Of a DNA stretch of 28,763 nucleotides, positions 16,254 through 23,707 are shown in pieces. The translations under genes were made by a program, and so were the position numbers. Source of the stretch: JACPDH01 sp051305935 (GTDB lineage: Bacteria > Acidobacteriota > Thermoanaerobaculia > Gp7-AA8); assembly GCA_051305935.1 (NCBI GenBank), contig JBPPMG010000375.1, forward strand, positions 1 to 28,763, read 5' to 3'. The notes beneath the pieces are model-generated. The model did not search any database and was not told the DNA's origin. It was given only the letters and a program-made list of their open reading frames with translations. Positions within the stretch are counted from its first letter, which is position 1; every line of letters begins with the position of its first letter.

Positions 16254-17237
16254 TCAATTCGCCGATTCGCCGGACACCGCGGGCGCCTTCGCCGGGGAAA
16301 GCGCGTTCGCAGGCAGCGGCACCGAACCGGTCATCGTCGCGCCGCGGAGCCTTCCCTTCGACTGGACGAAGGCGACGCCGGTGAAGATCACGACCATGCC
16401 GGCCACGCCGTTCCAGCCGATCGGCTCGTCGAGAACGAGCCAGCCGAGGAAGAGAGCGACGACCGGGTTGATGTAGGCATAGAGCGAGGTCGTCGACGTC
16501 GGAAGCTTCGAAAGCGCGTAGACGTACGCACCGTAGGCCAGGATCGAACCGAATACGACGAGGTAAACGAACGCAGCGAGAGTGCGCGCATTGAAGTGCA
16601 TGAGGGCCGCCTCGCCATTGAGAAGTCCGACAGCGCTGACGACGAGCCCGCCGAAAAGCATCTGGAGAGAGGCTGACGTGATCGGGTCGATGTCCTTCGA
16701 CACGTGGTACTTCGAAACGATCGAGCCCCAGTTCCATCCGACCGTGCCAACCTGGATCGCAAGCACGCCGAGCAGGAACATCAGGTTGAAGCTCCCGCCA
16801 GTGAGCTCGGGCGCGACCAGAAGCAGGAGACCGGAAAAGCCGATGAGGAGGCCGATCAGCTTGCGGCGAGTGAACCGCTCGCCGCCGCGCGCGCGCTCGA
16901 GCAGCGCCATCGCGAACGGCGCCCCGCCGACGAGCAGCGCCGCGAATCCGCTCGTCACATGGTGCTCGGCCCAGACGACGCAGACGTTGCCGGTGCCGAC
17001 CATCAGCACGCCGATCCAGATCAGGTTCAGCCAGTCGCTCCTGCGCTTCGGCAGCGAAGCACCCTGCAGAAGACGGACGGTGAGCAGCACGATCCCTGCA
17101 ATCGTGAATCGCAGCCCGGGGAAGAGAATGGATGGCAGCGTCTCGATCGCGATGGCGATCGCGAGGTAGGTCGTCCCCCAGACGAAGCAGACGATCCCGA
17201 ACGCCACGTAGGCGAGGACTTTCGTTTCCTTGCTCAC
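16254..17237 (-). CDS. EamA/DMT-family transporter (RhaT-like)
   Basis: The 327-aa inner-membrane protein has ten hydrophobic segments in two homologous halves. The first begins AYVAFGIVCFVWGTTYLAIA. The second contains the family pattern YLVVFGSILAYGAYVYALSKLPTS followed by TTSLYAYINPVVALFLGWLVLDEPIGW, which is diagnostic of EamA repeats. Members export amino acids, nucleosides or metabolites. The GTG start overlaps the regulator's TGA as GTGA. Pairing with an Lrp/AsnC regulator suggests an amino-acid or amino-acid-like export substrate. The C-terminal tail after residue about 300 is low in conservation and ends in the sequence just before a palindromic repeat. Confidence 0.93.
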   Translation of the reverse strand: MSKETKVLAYVAFGIVCFVWGTTYLAIAIAIETLPSILFPGLRFTIAGIVLLTVRLLQGASLPKRRSDWLNLIWIGVLMVGTGNVCVVWAEHHVTSGFAALLVGGAPFAMALLERARGGERFTRRKLIGLLIGFSGLLLLVAPELTGGSFNLMFLLGVLAIQVGTVGWNWGSIVSKYHVSKDIDPITSASLQMLFGGLVVSAVGLLNGEAALMHFNARTLAAFVYLVVFGSILAYGAYVYALSKLPTSTTSLYAYINPVVALFLGWLVLDEPIGWNGVAGMVVIFTGVAFVQSKGRLRGATMTGSVPLPANALSPAKAPAVSGESAN

Positions 17238-17713
17238 TCGCTTCCCCTTCCGCGAACGAGCCCGCCGGTCTTCTCGCAGTGCGTCTGCATGACGATCGTC
17301 GTGCGCGTCGAGAGCGAGAGCGGCGACTTCGCGAGAGAGGAAACGAGATCGTTGAGCGACGAGATCGACCCGGTTCGAACCTTCATCAGGTAGCAGTCGT
17401 CGCCGGCGACGGTGTGAATTTCGAGGATCTCCGAGCGATCCATCAGCTCGTCGAATGCGCGGCGCCCCTTCGCGTCGAACGGCGAGGAGAGCTGCGCCGC
17501 GATGAACGCCGTGATGCCCAGTCCGAGCGCCTCGGGGTCGATCACACCCACCGTGCCGAGCAGCACCCCGTCGCGCTCGAGACGCTCGAGGCGGTCGGCC
17601 ACCGCGGGCCTGGAGAGGCCAACTTTCTCGGCAATCTGCGCAACGGGCGTGCGGCCGTCGGAGGCGAGAATGTCGAGGATCTTCCGGTCGATTTTGTTGA
17701 TTCGCTCGTCCAT
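17234..17713 (-). CDS. Lrp/AsnC-family transcriptional regulator
   Basis: The 159-aa protein has the two-part Lrp layout. An N-terminal winged helix-turn-helix comes first (INKIDRKILDILASDGRTPVAQIAEKVGLSRPAVADRLERLERDGVL). The RAM/AsnC ligand domain follows, with EIHTVAGDDCYLMKVRTGS and a final TTIVMQTHCEKTG. Such regulators sense amino acids and usually control transport genes; here the overlapping downstream EamA gene is the obvious target. An ATG at 17719 is an equally possible start; the extension to 17818 lacks family sequence. Two direct repeats upstream (17717-17757) may be its own operator. Confidence 0.93.
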   Translation of the reverse strand: MDERINKIDRKILDILASDGRTPVAQIAEKVGLSRPAVADRLERLERDGVLLGTVGVIDPEALGLGITAFIAAQLSSPFDAKGRRAFDELMDRSEILEIHTVAGDDCYLMKVRTGSISSLNDLVSSLAKSPLSLSTRTTIVMQTHCEKTGGLVRGRGSE

Positions 17714-17716
17714 GGG

Positions 17717-17757
17717 CATCAATATGGGCAGTTCGTCGGAAAAAATCAATATATGCC
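17717..17757 (-). promoter_or_regulatory. Candidate Lrp autoregulatory site
   Basis: The direct repeats ATCAATATGGGCA (from 17718) and ATCAATATATGCC (from 17745) are spaced 27 bases apart. On the minus strand the upstream one contains TATATT, a near-consensus -10 box, and the downstream one runs into the start codon. The position fits autoregulation. No convincing -35 box was found. Confidence 0.4.
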
Positions 17758-17899
17758 GACTATTTGTAGCAATTTTTCGATTCTGCCCGTCGATTCGCAT
17801 GTTGACTCGAAGAGTCACAGAGTGGGCACGCCTCCCACGCGAACCCGTTCCTGCCCCCTATGACACGAGAAACCACCTCCGCGTTCGACTGAGTTTGGT

Positions 17900-18076
17900 C
17901 GCCTTGCGCGCGTCCCGCCTGGGCGACCTCAGAAACCGATAGGCGGGAACCAGTCGCCCTGCGCATCCCACAGGCGACCTCAGAAACCGAAATGAAGAAT
18001 GAAGAAGTAACGGCCCTGCGCGGGCACTCTTCTTCATTCGTCATTCGACATTCTTCATTCTCAATTTCGGTTTCTG
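17900..18076. repeat. Hairpin direct repeats followed by GAATGAA-type heptad arrays
   Basis: The 18-base sequence GGCGACCTCAGAAACCGA occurs at 17922-17939 and 17973-17990. Each is the 3' arm of a small hairpin with an upstream GTCGCC. From 17981 the element becomes an inverted pair of GAATGAA heptad arrays ending in TTTCGGTTTCTG, like those at 6590 and 10571. In 17760-17900 I see nothing else. In 18077-18266 there are only degenerate CGCCTC units near 18115-18150. Confidence 0.75.
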
Positions 18077-18266
18077 CCTTCAGGCTGCGTCCTCCACGGT
18101 ACGGAGGATTCGCTCATCGCCTCAACGCCTCTCGCCTCATCGCCTAAACCCCCATAAACAGGAACGCGCCCCCGGGTTGGCCACTCGGGAGCGCGGAGAT
18201 TGGTGTCTCGATCGGGGGGACGTGTGCGGGCTGGTGGTGCGGTTAGGGGGGTCTGCCAGTTGATGT

Positions 18267-18316
18267 GGCTGAAGCCGGCGCGCGGGGAGGGACGGTCCGC
18301 GCGCCGGCGCCAGCCG
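18267..18316. other. Strong GC-rich hairpin after the 98-aa gene
   Basis: GCCGGCGCGCGG (18274-18285) and CCGCGCGCCGGC (18297-18308) form a perfect 12-bp stem with an 11-base loop, extended by GGCT/AGCC outside. It starts right at the stop of the 98-aa gene. There is no T tract, so it is not a classical terminator, though it could protect the 3' end or be a repeat. Confidence 0.7.
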
Positions 18317-18613
18317 TTATCCCCCGACGGCCAGAGTACGGGGGTATCGGAACTCCCGCCGCTCCGTCGCCGAATCGACGAGCTCACGGCGGAGGTACTC
18401 GATCTTGATGTCTCGTTGCGGGTCGTTGGCGAGGCGGAGCAGCGACAGCTTGTCGAGCACGACCGTAGACAGCCGCCAGCCGAAGCCGCGGCGCACTCGA
18501 TAGCGAATCACCCGCGCATCCTCGGAGCGAATCTCGACTTCCGTCGGAATCACGCCGATGATCTGGCGCGCTACCTCGGTGATACGTGACGTTTCGTTCT
18601 TCGCCAGGGGCAT
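18317..18613 (-). CDS. Hypothetical 98-aa protein
   Basis: I do not recognise this protein. It is basic (many Arg), without a signal peptide or transmembrane segment, with a predicted helical N-terminus (EVARQIIGVIPTEVEIRS), a central stretch VIRYRVRRGFGWRLSTVVLDKL and a helical IKIEYLRRELVDSATERREF. It is probably real: GAGGTGAGG lies right before the ATG at 18613, and no overlapping frame competes. It lies downstream of the ferredoxin gene on the same strand, separated by 112 bases that can fold into a multi-helix RNA covering its start site. It is followed by a strong hairpin. Confidence 0.65.
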   Translation of the reverse strand: MPLAKNETSRITEVARQIIGVIPTEVEIRSEDARVIRYRVRRGFGWRLSTVVLDKLSLLRLANDPQRDIKIEYLRRELVDSATERREFRYPRTLAVGG

Positions 18614-18726
18614 GTCCTCACCTCGTTGCTATGTGTATACAGACGCACGAGCCGAAGAAAGGTTTGCTCCCGGGTGCAAAATCTCTGTAAACGGAGTCAA
18701 CCCGGTGAAACCGGGCGTGAGGACAT
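18612..18726 (-). promoter_or_regulatory. Candidate structured RNA leader of the 98-aa gene
   Basis: On the minus strand, ATGTCCTCAC at the ferredoxin stop and GTGAGGACAT at the start of the 98-aa gene are perfect 10-base complements. The latter holds its ribosome binding site and the first two bases of its ATG. Between them lie CCCGGT-TTC-ACCGGG, CTC/GAG and TTTGC/GCAAA hairpins. A possible -10 box TATACA lies near the 3' end, so a start inside the element cannot be excluded. Confidence 0.45.
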
Positions 18727-19025
18727 CAACGCAGCGGGCCCCAGTAGGTCGTGGTCACCGTGACATCGCCCTTCACCGTCGCCTGGCAGGCAAGCCGCTC
18801 GTCGGCTGCGAAGCCGAGCTCGCTTCCTTTCGCCCGCTCGACGCTCGTCGTTCCACCGAGGTTCTCGGCACCGGCAACGATGCACACGCGGCAGCGCGCG
18901 CACCAGCCGACAGCGCCGCAACTGTTCCCGATTGGCGCGCCCGCGCGGCGCGCAACGTCGAGAATCGTCTCGTTCTCGAGAGGCGCAGCGACCAGCCCGA
19001 GCGGCGCAAAGCGGACGAGTGACAT
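18726..19025 (-). CDS. [2Fe-2S] ferredoxin
   Basis: The 99-aa electron carrier has the cysteine pattern C36-x5-C42-x2-C45-x34-C80 in NSCGAVGWCARCRVC and ERLACQATV, which binds one [2Fe-2S] cluster; this spacing matches the group with a 'CGGxGxCGxC'-like loop rather than plant photosynthetic ferredoxin. An extra Cys48 is present. The core starts SLVRFAPLGLVAAPLENETILDVARRAG, the usual strand and helix before the first Cys. The ATG at 19025 was chosen because the longer frame to 19088 reads into a repeat. No reductase or oxygenase partner gene is adjacent; queA lies upstream beyond a repeat. Redox partners are unknown. Confidence 0.9.
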   Translation of the reverse strand: MSLVRFAPLGLVAAPLENETILDVARRAGAPIGNSCGAVGWCARCRVCIVAGAENLGGTTSVERAKGSELGFAADERLACQATVKGDVTVTTTYWGPLR

Positions 19026-19126
19026 GTGCGTCCAGTATCGCGCGAGTGGCCACGATGGGGAAAGTGCTGGGGTCGGAGGATCCTGCATTTCAGGGACTCC
19101 CTGTCAACGAGAACACGCCGCGAATC

Positions 19127-19309
19127 GGCGAGGCGATGGTTGGCTCGGCGCGTGAGCGCCGAGATCGCCGCGCAATTCCACGGCAAGCTCCGAAGGAGCG
19201 GCACGCCATTGGCACCGTGACACGGTGGCCTCGTTTCGCCGCGTCGCGGCTCACGAATGCACTTCCGCTCTTCTCGGTGCTCACGCGCCGAGCTAACCAT
19301 CGCCTCGCC
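19127..19309. repeat. Composite inverted-repeat element between queA and ferredoxin
   Basis: The left arm at 19127-19163 and the right arm at 19273-19309 are near-perfect inverse copies (core CGAGGCGATGGTT). Each contains a CTCGGCGCGTGAGCGCCGAG-type hairpin. The interior has further hairpins, such as CTCCGAAGGAG and GCCATTGGCACCGTG. No gene is visible in 19026-19405. Confidence 0.85.
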
Positions 19310-19359
19310 GCTTCGCGGCTCACGTCACAGACAAATCACGCTTCGAGATGACGATTCCA

Positions 19360-19434
19360 GGACTCAGGACTCAGGACTCAGGACTCAGGACTCAGGACTC
19401 AGGACTCAGGACTCAGGACTCAGGACCCAGGACT
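19360..19434. repeat. GGACTCA heptamer array
   Basis: Nine perfect GGACTCA units run from 19360 to 19422, followed by one GGACCCA unit and a partial unit. The array overlaps the 3' end of queA and supplies its stop codon (19406-19408). It is likely to vary in copy number between strains. Confidence 0.95.
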
Positions 19435-20476
19435 TGTTCTCGACGAACATGCAATCGCCGAAACTGAAGAAGAGGTACTTCTCGCGAATCGCCTCGGCGT
19501 ACGCCTTGCGCACGAGCTCGCGGCCCGCAAAGGCGGACACGAGCATCAGCAGCGTCGATTCCGGCAGGTGGAAGTTCGTCAGCAGGGCGTCGACGACACG
19601 GAAGCGGTAGCCGGGGGTGATGAAAAGCGCCGTCGACGAGTCGCCCGCCGCCACTCTGCCCGTTTCGTCCGCCGCGCTCTCGAGCGCACGCACGCTCGTC
19701 GTCCCCACGGCGACGACACGGCCTCCCCGCGCCTTCGTGCGCGCAACGGCCTCCGCAGTCGCCTCGGGCACGGTGAACCACTCGGTGTCCATGCGATGGT
19801 CGGTGAGGCGCTCGGCCGTCACGGGCCGAAACGTGCCCACTCCGACATGGAGCGTGAGTCGCACGATCTCCACGCCGCGTGCCGCCACTTCGTCGAGGAT
19901 CCCCGGCGTGAAGTGAAGTCCCGCGGTCGGTGCCGCCACGGCGCCGCGATTCGCAGCGTAAACCGTCTGGTATGCGTCGCGATCCTCCGCTCGCGGGTCA
20001 TCGCGGCGGATGTAGGGAGGCAGCGGAGTGACCCCGATCGCATCGAGCTCCGACCAGAACGCCGACTCGTCGATCGCTCCCTCGAAGCGGACAGCGATGC
20101 TCCCGTCTTCGAGCTTCGCCTCGACGGATGCGGCAAGAAGGTCGGAGAAGACGAGCCGGTCGCCCTCTCTCACTCTCTTCGCCGGACGGCAGAGCGCGTG
20201 CCAATGCAGCGGCGCGATGCGACGCGTCAGCAGCAGCTCGATTCCCTTCGCCATGTTGCCTCGCGGCCGCGAGACGATGCGCGCGGGAAACACCTCCGTG
20301 TCGTTGAGCACGACGAGATCGCCCGCCCGGAGCAAGGACGGAAAGCGCTCGAAGCCGAGGTGCTCGACCGTCTCTGCCACCGGATCGAGCCGCAGCATCC
20401 GCGAGCGGCCGCGCTCACGCGGTTGCTGCGCGATGAGCTCGCCAGGGAGGTCGTACCAGAAATCGCTTCGCAGCAT
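19406..20476 (-). CDS. queA: S-adenosylmethionine:tRNA ribosyltransferase-isomerase
   Basis: QueA transfers the ribosyl moiety of SAM to 7-aminomethyl-7-deazaguanine in tRNA, making epoxyqueuosine in the queuosine pathway. The 356-aa product has the family segments FWYDLPGELIAQQP at the start, LVVLNDTEVFPARI, the conserved PTAGLHFTPGIL block, LHVGVGTFRPV, and NFHLPESTLLMLVSAFAG near the end. The conserved C-terminal FFSFGDCMF is intact. The tail after it, SWVLSPES, is encoded by the GGACTCA heptad array, and the TGA lies inside the array. The start at 20476 fits the family start; an ATG at 20515 is possible. It is divergent from speA. Confidence 0.96.
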   Translation of the reverse strand: MLRSDFWYDLPGELIAQQPRERGRSRMLRLDPVAETVEHLGFERFPSLLRAGDLVVLNDTEVFPARIVSRPRGNMAKGIELLLTRRIAPLHWHALCRPAKRVREGDRLVFSDLLAASVEAKLEDGSIAVRFEGAIDESAFWSELDAIGVTPLPPYIRRDDPRAEDRDAYQTVYAANRGAVAAPTAGLHFTPGILDEVAARGVEIVRLTLHVGVGTFRPVTAERLTDHRMDTEWFTVPEATAEAVARTKARGGRVVAVGTTSVRALESAADETGRVAAGDSSTALFITPGYRFRVVDALLTNFHLPESTLLMLVSAFAGRELVRKAYAEAIREKYLFFSFGDCMFVENKSWVLSPES

Positions 20477-20611
20477 CGAGTCCAGATCCTGAACCGTATT
20501 CTTCCGCCGGCTCATCCTTACGTCCGCCGCGCGGACGCAATTCCCTGTAGCGCGGCGCCCCGCGTTGCCTTATCGTTTTCTCCATCGCCATATGGCGGAG
20601 GAGAATCGTAC
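20477..20611. promoter_or_regulatory. Divergent queA/speA intergenic region
   Basis: The 135 bases must hold both promoters. Visible features are a hairpin CGTCCGC-CGC-GCGGACG (20521-20537) and a perfect 12-base palindrome CGCCATATGGCG (20586-20597), which abuts the speA ribosome binding site GGAGGAG at 20597-20603. The palindrome could be an operator. I could not assign -35/-10 boxes with confidence. Confidence 0.4.
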
Positions 20612-22555
20612 TTGAGCGAGAACCAGACTCTCGTCGAACAGGCCGCATGGACCGTCGACGACGCCGTATCGCACTACATGATCGACCGCTGGGGAGGCGG
20701 ATACTTCAATGTCGACCCGGAAGGCCGCGTCGTCGTCGCCCCGCTGCAGGACAAAGGGGGCACGATTCCGATCCTCGACGTCCTCCACGAGGCGCTCGAC
20801 CAGGGGCTCCATTCGCCGCTGCTGATCCGTTTCCAGGATCTGCTTCGCCACCGCGTCGTCGCGCTCAACGAGGCGTTCAGCCGCGCGATCTCCGAGACGA
20901 AGTTCCAGGGGGTCTACCGCGGCGTCTTCCCGATCAAGGTGAATCAGCTTCGAGAAGTCGTCGAGGAGATTCTCGACGCCGGTCAGCCCTACCACATGGG
21001 CGTGGAGGTCGGATCCAAGCCCGAGGTCTTCGCGGGGTTGGCAGTCCACAGCGATCCTGACTCGCTCATCATCTGCAACGGCTACAAAGACACGGCCTAC
21101 ATCCGCATCGCGCTCATCGGCCGCAAGCTGGGCAAGAAGGTGATCCTGGTCGCCGAGAAGCTGAGCGAGGTCCGAGAGATCGTCCGAATCGCCGGCGAAA
21201 TGGGCGTGCAGCCCTTCATCGGATTCCGCGTCCGCCTCGTCTCGAAGGGCTCCGGTCTCTGGGCGACGAGCGGCGGGGAGAACGCGAAGTTCGGCCTCTC
21301 GACCTCGGAGATTCTCCAGGCGCTCGACATCATGCGCGCTGCCGGAATGGAGAACTCGCTCAAGCTCGTCCACTTCCACATCGGCTCGCAGATCACCGAC
21401 ATCATGACGATCAAGCGCGCGGTGCGCGAGGCGGCACGCTACTACGCGAAGCTCCGCAAGATGGGGCACTCGCTCGAGTACCTCGACGTCGGCGGCGGGC
21501 TCGCGATCGACTACGACGGATCGCGCTCGACGTTCCACTCCTCGATGAACTACACCATCAACGAGTACGCGAGCGACATCGTCTACAACATCGCCGACAT
21601 CTGCGACGAAGAAGGTGTCCCGCACCCGAACATCGTGTCGGAGTCGGGACGCGCCCTCGTCGCTCATCATTCGGTGCTCGTCGTCGAGGCGTTCGGCTCG
21701 ATCGAGAAGACGCCCGTGCAGCGGCTCGACGTGGGTTCGCGCGACCACAAGCTCATCGACGAGCTCGAGTACATCAACTCGCACCTTACGATCCGCAACC
21801 TCACCGAGTCGTGGCACGACCTGCAGGGGATCAAAGAGGGCGCGCAGAACCGATTCGAGCTCGGCGTCCTCGAGCTCGACGTGAAGGCGCGCATCGAAAA
21901 TCTCTTCTGGGAGATCGCCGAGGGAATCCAGAAGATCGCCTCGAAGCTCCCGCCCGAGGAAGTGCCGGAGGACATCGTCAACCTCTCCACTCAGCTCGCC
22001 GACCAGCACATCTGCAACTTCTCCGTGTTCCAGTCGCTGCTCGATCACTGGGCTCTCGGTCAGCTCTTCCCCATCATCCCGATCCACCGCCTCGATCGGG
22101 AACCGACGCTCGAGTCGACCCTCGTCGACATCACCTGCGACTCCGACGGGAAGGTCTCGAAGTTCATCGACCTCTCCGACGTCAAAATGACGCTCCGCCT
22201 TCACGAGCTCGACGACGAGCCTTACTACCTCGGGATCTTCCTGACGGGCGCCTACCAGGACATCATGGGCGACCTGCACAACCTGTTCGGCCGGGTCAAC
22301 GAGGTCCACGTCTTCCTTGACGAGGACGAGGAGAGCGGCTGGTACGTCGAGGAGACGATCCCCGGCAACACCATCGCCGAGGTGCTCCGGATGACGCAGT
22401 ACGACACCAACGAGCTCGCCAAACGTATGAAAGTACAGATCGACGCAGCGATCAAAGGCGACCGGCTCAAGCCGAACGAGGGGATGCGCCTGCTGGCCGA
22501 CTACGAAAAGGGCATGGCGGACCATACGTACATGACCGCCGACCGACGGACGTGA
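20612..22555 (+). CDS. speA: Biosynthetic arginine decarboxylase
   Basis: SpeA converts arginine to agmatine, the first step of one route to putrescine and spermidine. The 647-aa length fits the family (about 630-660). The alanine-racemase-like barrel holds Lys109 in VFPIKVNQ (PLP Schiff base), GVEVGSKPE, HFHIGSQ, LDVGGGLAIDYDGS and VSESGRA. The C-terminal domain has DITCDSDGKV, whose Cys is the conserved active-site residue contributed by the partner subunit. The start is a TTG at 20612, chosen because GGAGGAG lies eight bases upstream and the protein begins as family members do; the long in-frame stretch before it is a shadow of queA. No speB or other polyamine gene is adjacent. Confidence 0.96.
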   Translation: MSENQTLVEQAAWTVDDAVSHYMIDRWGGGYFNVDPEGRVVVAPLQDKGGTIPILDVLHEALDQGLHSPLLIRFQDLLRHRVVALNEAFSRAISETKFQGVYRGVFPIKVNQLREVVEEILDAGQPYHMGVEVGSKPEVFAGLAVHSDPDSLIICNGYKDTAYIRIALIGRKLGKKVILVAEKLSEVREIVRIAGEMGVQPFIGFRVRLVSKGSGLWATSGGENAKFGLSTSEILQALDIMRAAGMENSLKLVHFHIGSQITDIMTIKRAVREAARYYAKLRKMGHSLEYLDVGGGLAIDYDGSRSTFHSSMNYTINEYASDIVYNIADICDEEGVPHPNIVSESGRALVAHHSVLVVEAFGSIEKTPVQRLDVGSRDHKLIDELEYINSHLTIRNLTESWHDLQGIKEGAQNRFELGVLELDVKARIENLFWEIAEGIQKIASKLPPEEVPEDIVNLSTQLADQHICNFSVFQSLLDHWALGQLFPIIPIHRLDREPTLESTLVDITCDSDGKVSKFIDLSDVKMTLRLHELDDEPYYLGIFLTGAYQDIMGDLHNLFGRVNEVHVFLDEDEESGWYVEETIPGNTIAEVLRMTQYDTNELAKRMKVQIDAAIKGDRLKPNEGMRLLADYEKGMADHTYMTADRRT

Positions 22556-22694
22556 ATATTCCGGGACTGTGATTCGCGTCACGGCCCGCGGGATCCGTTG
22601 CCTGTAATCGGAATGGTGATTTCCGGCGTCCGGTTATCGGCGTTTGGAACGAGTCTTCAGAAGATTCCGTCCCATGAATAAGGAGAGTCTCAAA

Positions 22695-23612
22695 ATGCGT
22701 AAATCGATTCTGCTCGGGCTCGTCTTCATGCTCGTGCTTCCCATCTCTGCCTTTGCCATCGGCCAGGCACGGATGACCGGTAAGGTCGTCGATCCCAAAG
22801 GCAACCCGATCAAGGACTCGATGATCACCGTCGCCGCCGTCGAGAGGATCAGCTACAAGGAGTCGTTCAAGGTCAAAGAGAACGGCACGTTCGCGCTCGC
22901 CGTCGTCGACGGAACGATTCGTTACGAGTTCACGGTCTCGGCCCCCGGCTTCAGCGACTACAAGGAAGTGATCAAGATGGCGCTCGTTCCCGAAAAGAAC
23001 GAGCGAACCTTCATGCTCGGCGCGCCGCAGTCGACGACGACGATGGTGACGACCACCGTGGTCGATCCGGCCACCGACGCCTACAACGAAGGCGCCAGGC
23101 TGGCCAACGACAATAACCTCGACGGCGCCATCGCCAAGATGGAAGAGGCCGTCAAGCTCAAGCCGGAGCTCTCCGCCGCCTACATGGCGCTCGGCAAGCT
23201 CTACCTGCGAAAGAACGACTACCCGAAGTCGATCGCGGCGGCCGAAAAGGTTCTCGCTCTCGTCGGCGACGATGACGACATGCACATCGTGCTCGCGGAG
23301 GCGTACGCCAAGACGGGCGACAAGGCCAAGGCCGCCGAGCACAAGGCCAAAGCGCCACAGAACGCGCCCGACCTGTTCAACCAGGCCGTGGTGCATCTCA
23401 ACGCCGGCCGCGACGCAGAGGCCGTGCCCCTGCTCGTAAAGGCGACCGAGCTCGACGCGACCTTCAGCGATGCCTGGTTCCAGCTCGGTATGGCCAATGT
23501 CCGCCTCTCGAAGAACCCCGAGGCCAAGGAGGCGCTGCAGAAGTACCTCGAGCTCGCCCCGACTGGCAACGACGCCCCGATGGCGAAGGAAGTCATCAAA
23601 TATCTGAACTAA
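22695..23612 (+). CDS. Secreted TPR protein with carboxypeptidase-regulatory-like domain
   Basis: The 305-aa product starts with a signal peptide (MRKSILLGLVFMLVLPISAFA). A beta-sandwich of the carboxypeptidase-regulatory type follows (GKVVDPKGNPIKDSMITVAA... FALAVVDGTIRYEFTVSAPGFSDY, about residues 27-105). After a Thr-rich linker there are about four tetratricopeptide units, for example AYNEGARLANDNNLDGAIAK and AYMALGKLYLRKNDYPKSIA. It is likely periplasmic or surface-exposed and used for protein contacts. The ATG at 22695 has AGGAGA upstream; an ATG at 22674 is less likely. It lies 139 bases after speA and ends at a good terminator. Confidence 0.9.
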   Translation: MRKSILLGLVFMLVLPISAFAIGQARMTGKVVDPKGNPIKDSMITVAAVERISYKESFKVKENGTFALAVVDGTIRYEFTVSAPGFSDYKEVIKMALVPEKNERTFMLGAPQSTTTMVTTTVVDPATDAYNEGARLANDNNLDGAIAKMEEAVKLKPELSAAYMALGKLYLRKNDYPKSIAAAEKVLALVGDDDDMHIVLAEAYAKTGDKAKAAEHKAKAPQNAPDLFNQAVVHLNAGRDAEAVPLLVKATELDATFSDAWFQLGMANVRLSKNPEAKEALQKYLELAPTGNDAPMAKEVIKYLN

Positions 23613-23636
23613 CTTGTACAATTTATAACGGTTCGG

Positions 23637-23665
23637 CGGAGGGAGCGCGGGGCTCCCTCCGTTTT
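23637..23665 (+). terminator. Rho-independent terminator after the TPR gene
   Basis: CGGAGGGAGC (23637-23646) pairs with GCTCCCTCCG (23652-23661) around a five-base loop and is followed by TTTT. It separates the TPR gene from the downstream lipoprotein gene. Confidence 0.88.
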
Positions 23666-23707
23666 CATTTGCAGCGGCACGCAACGCGGCCGCAGGAGGG
23701 AATCGCC

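Noticed and set aside
16105..16737. 210-codon minus-strand frame overlapping the EamA gene
   Set aside because: It is out of frame with the EamA gene and its end is a translation of the palindromic element.
18077..18266. tRNA or other small RNA gene
   Set aside because: No T-loop GTTCGA pattern or cloverleaf arms were found; only degenerate repeat units are visible.
19568..20611. Long in-frame N-terminal extension of speA
   Set aside because: It is antisense to queA and lacks any conserved sequence; the TTG at 20612 has a strong ribosome binding site and fits the family start.
20570..22582. 670-codon open frame on the minus strand
   Set aside because: It is antisense to speA and has shadow-type composition; speA has its full motif set.
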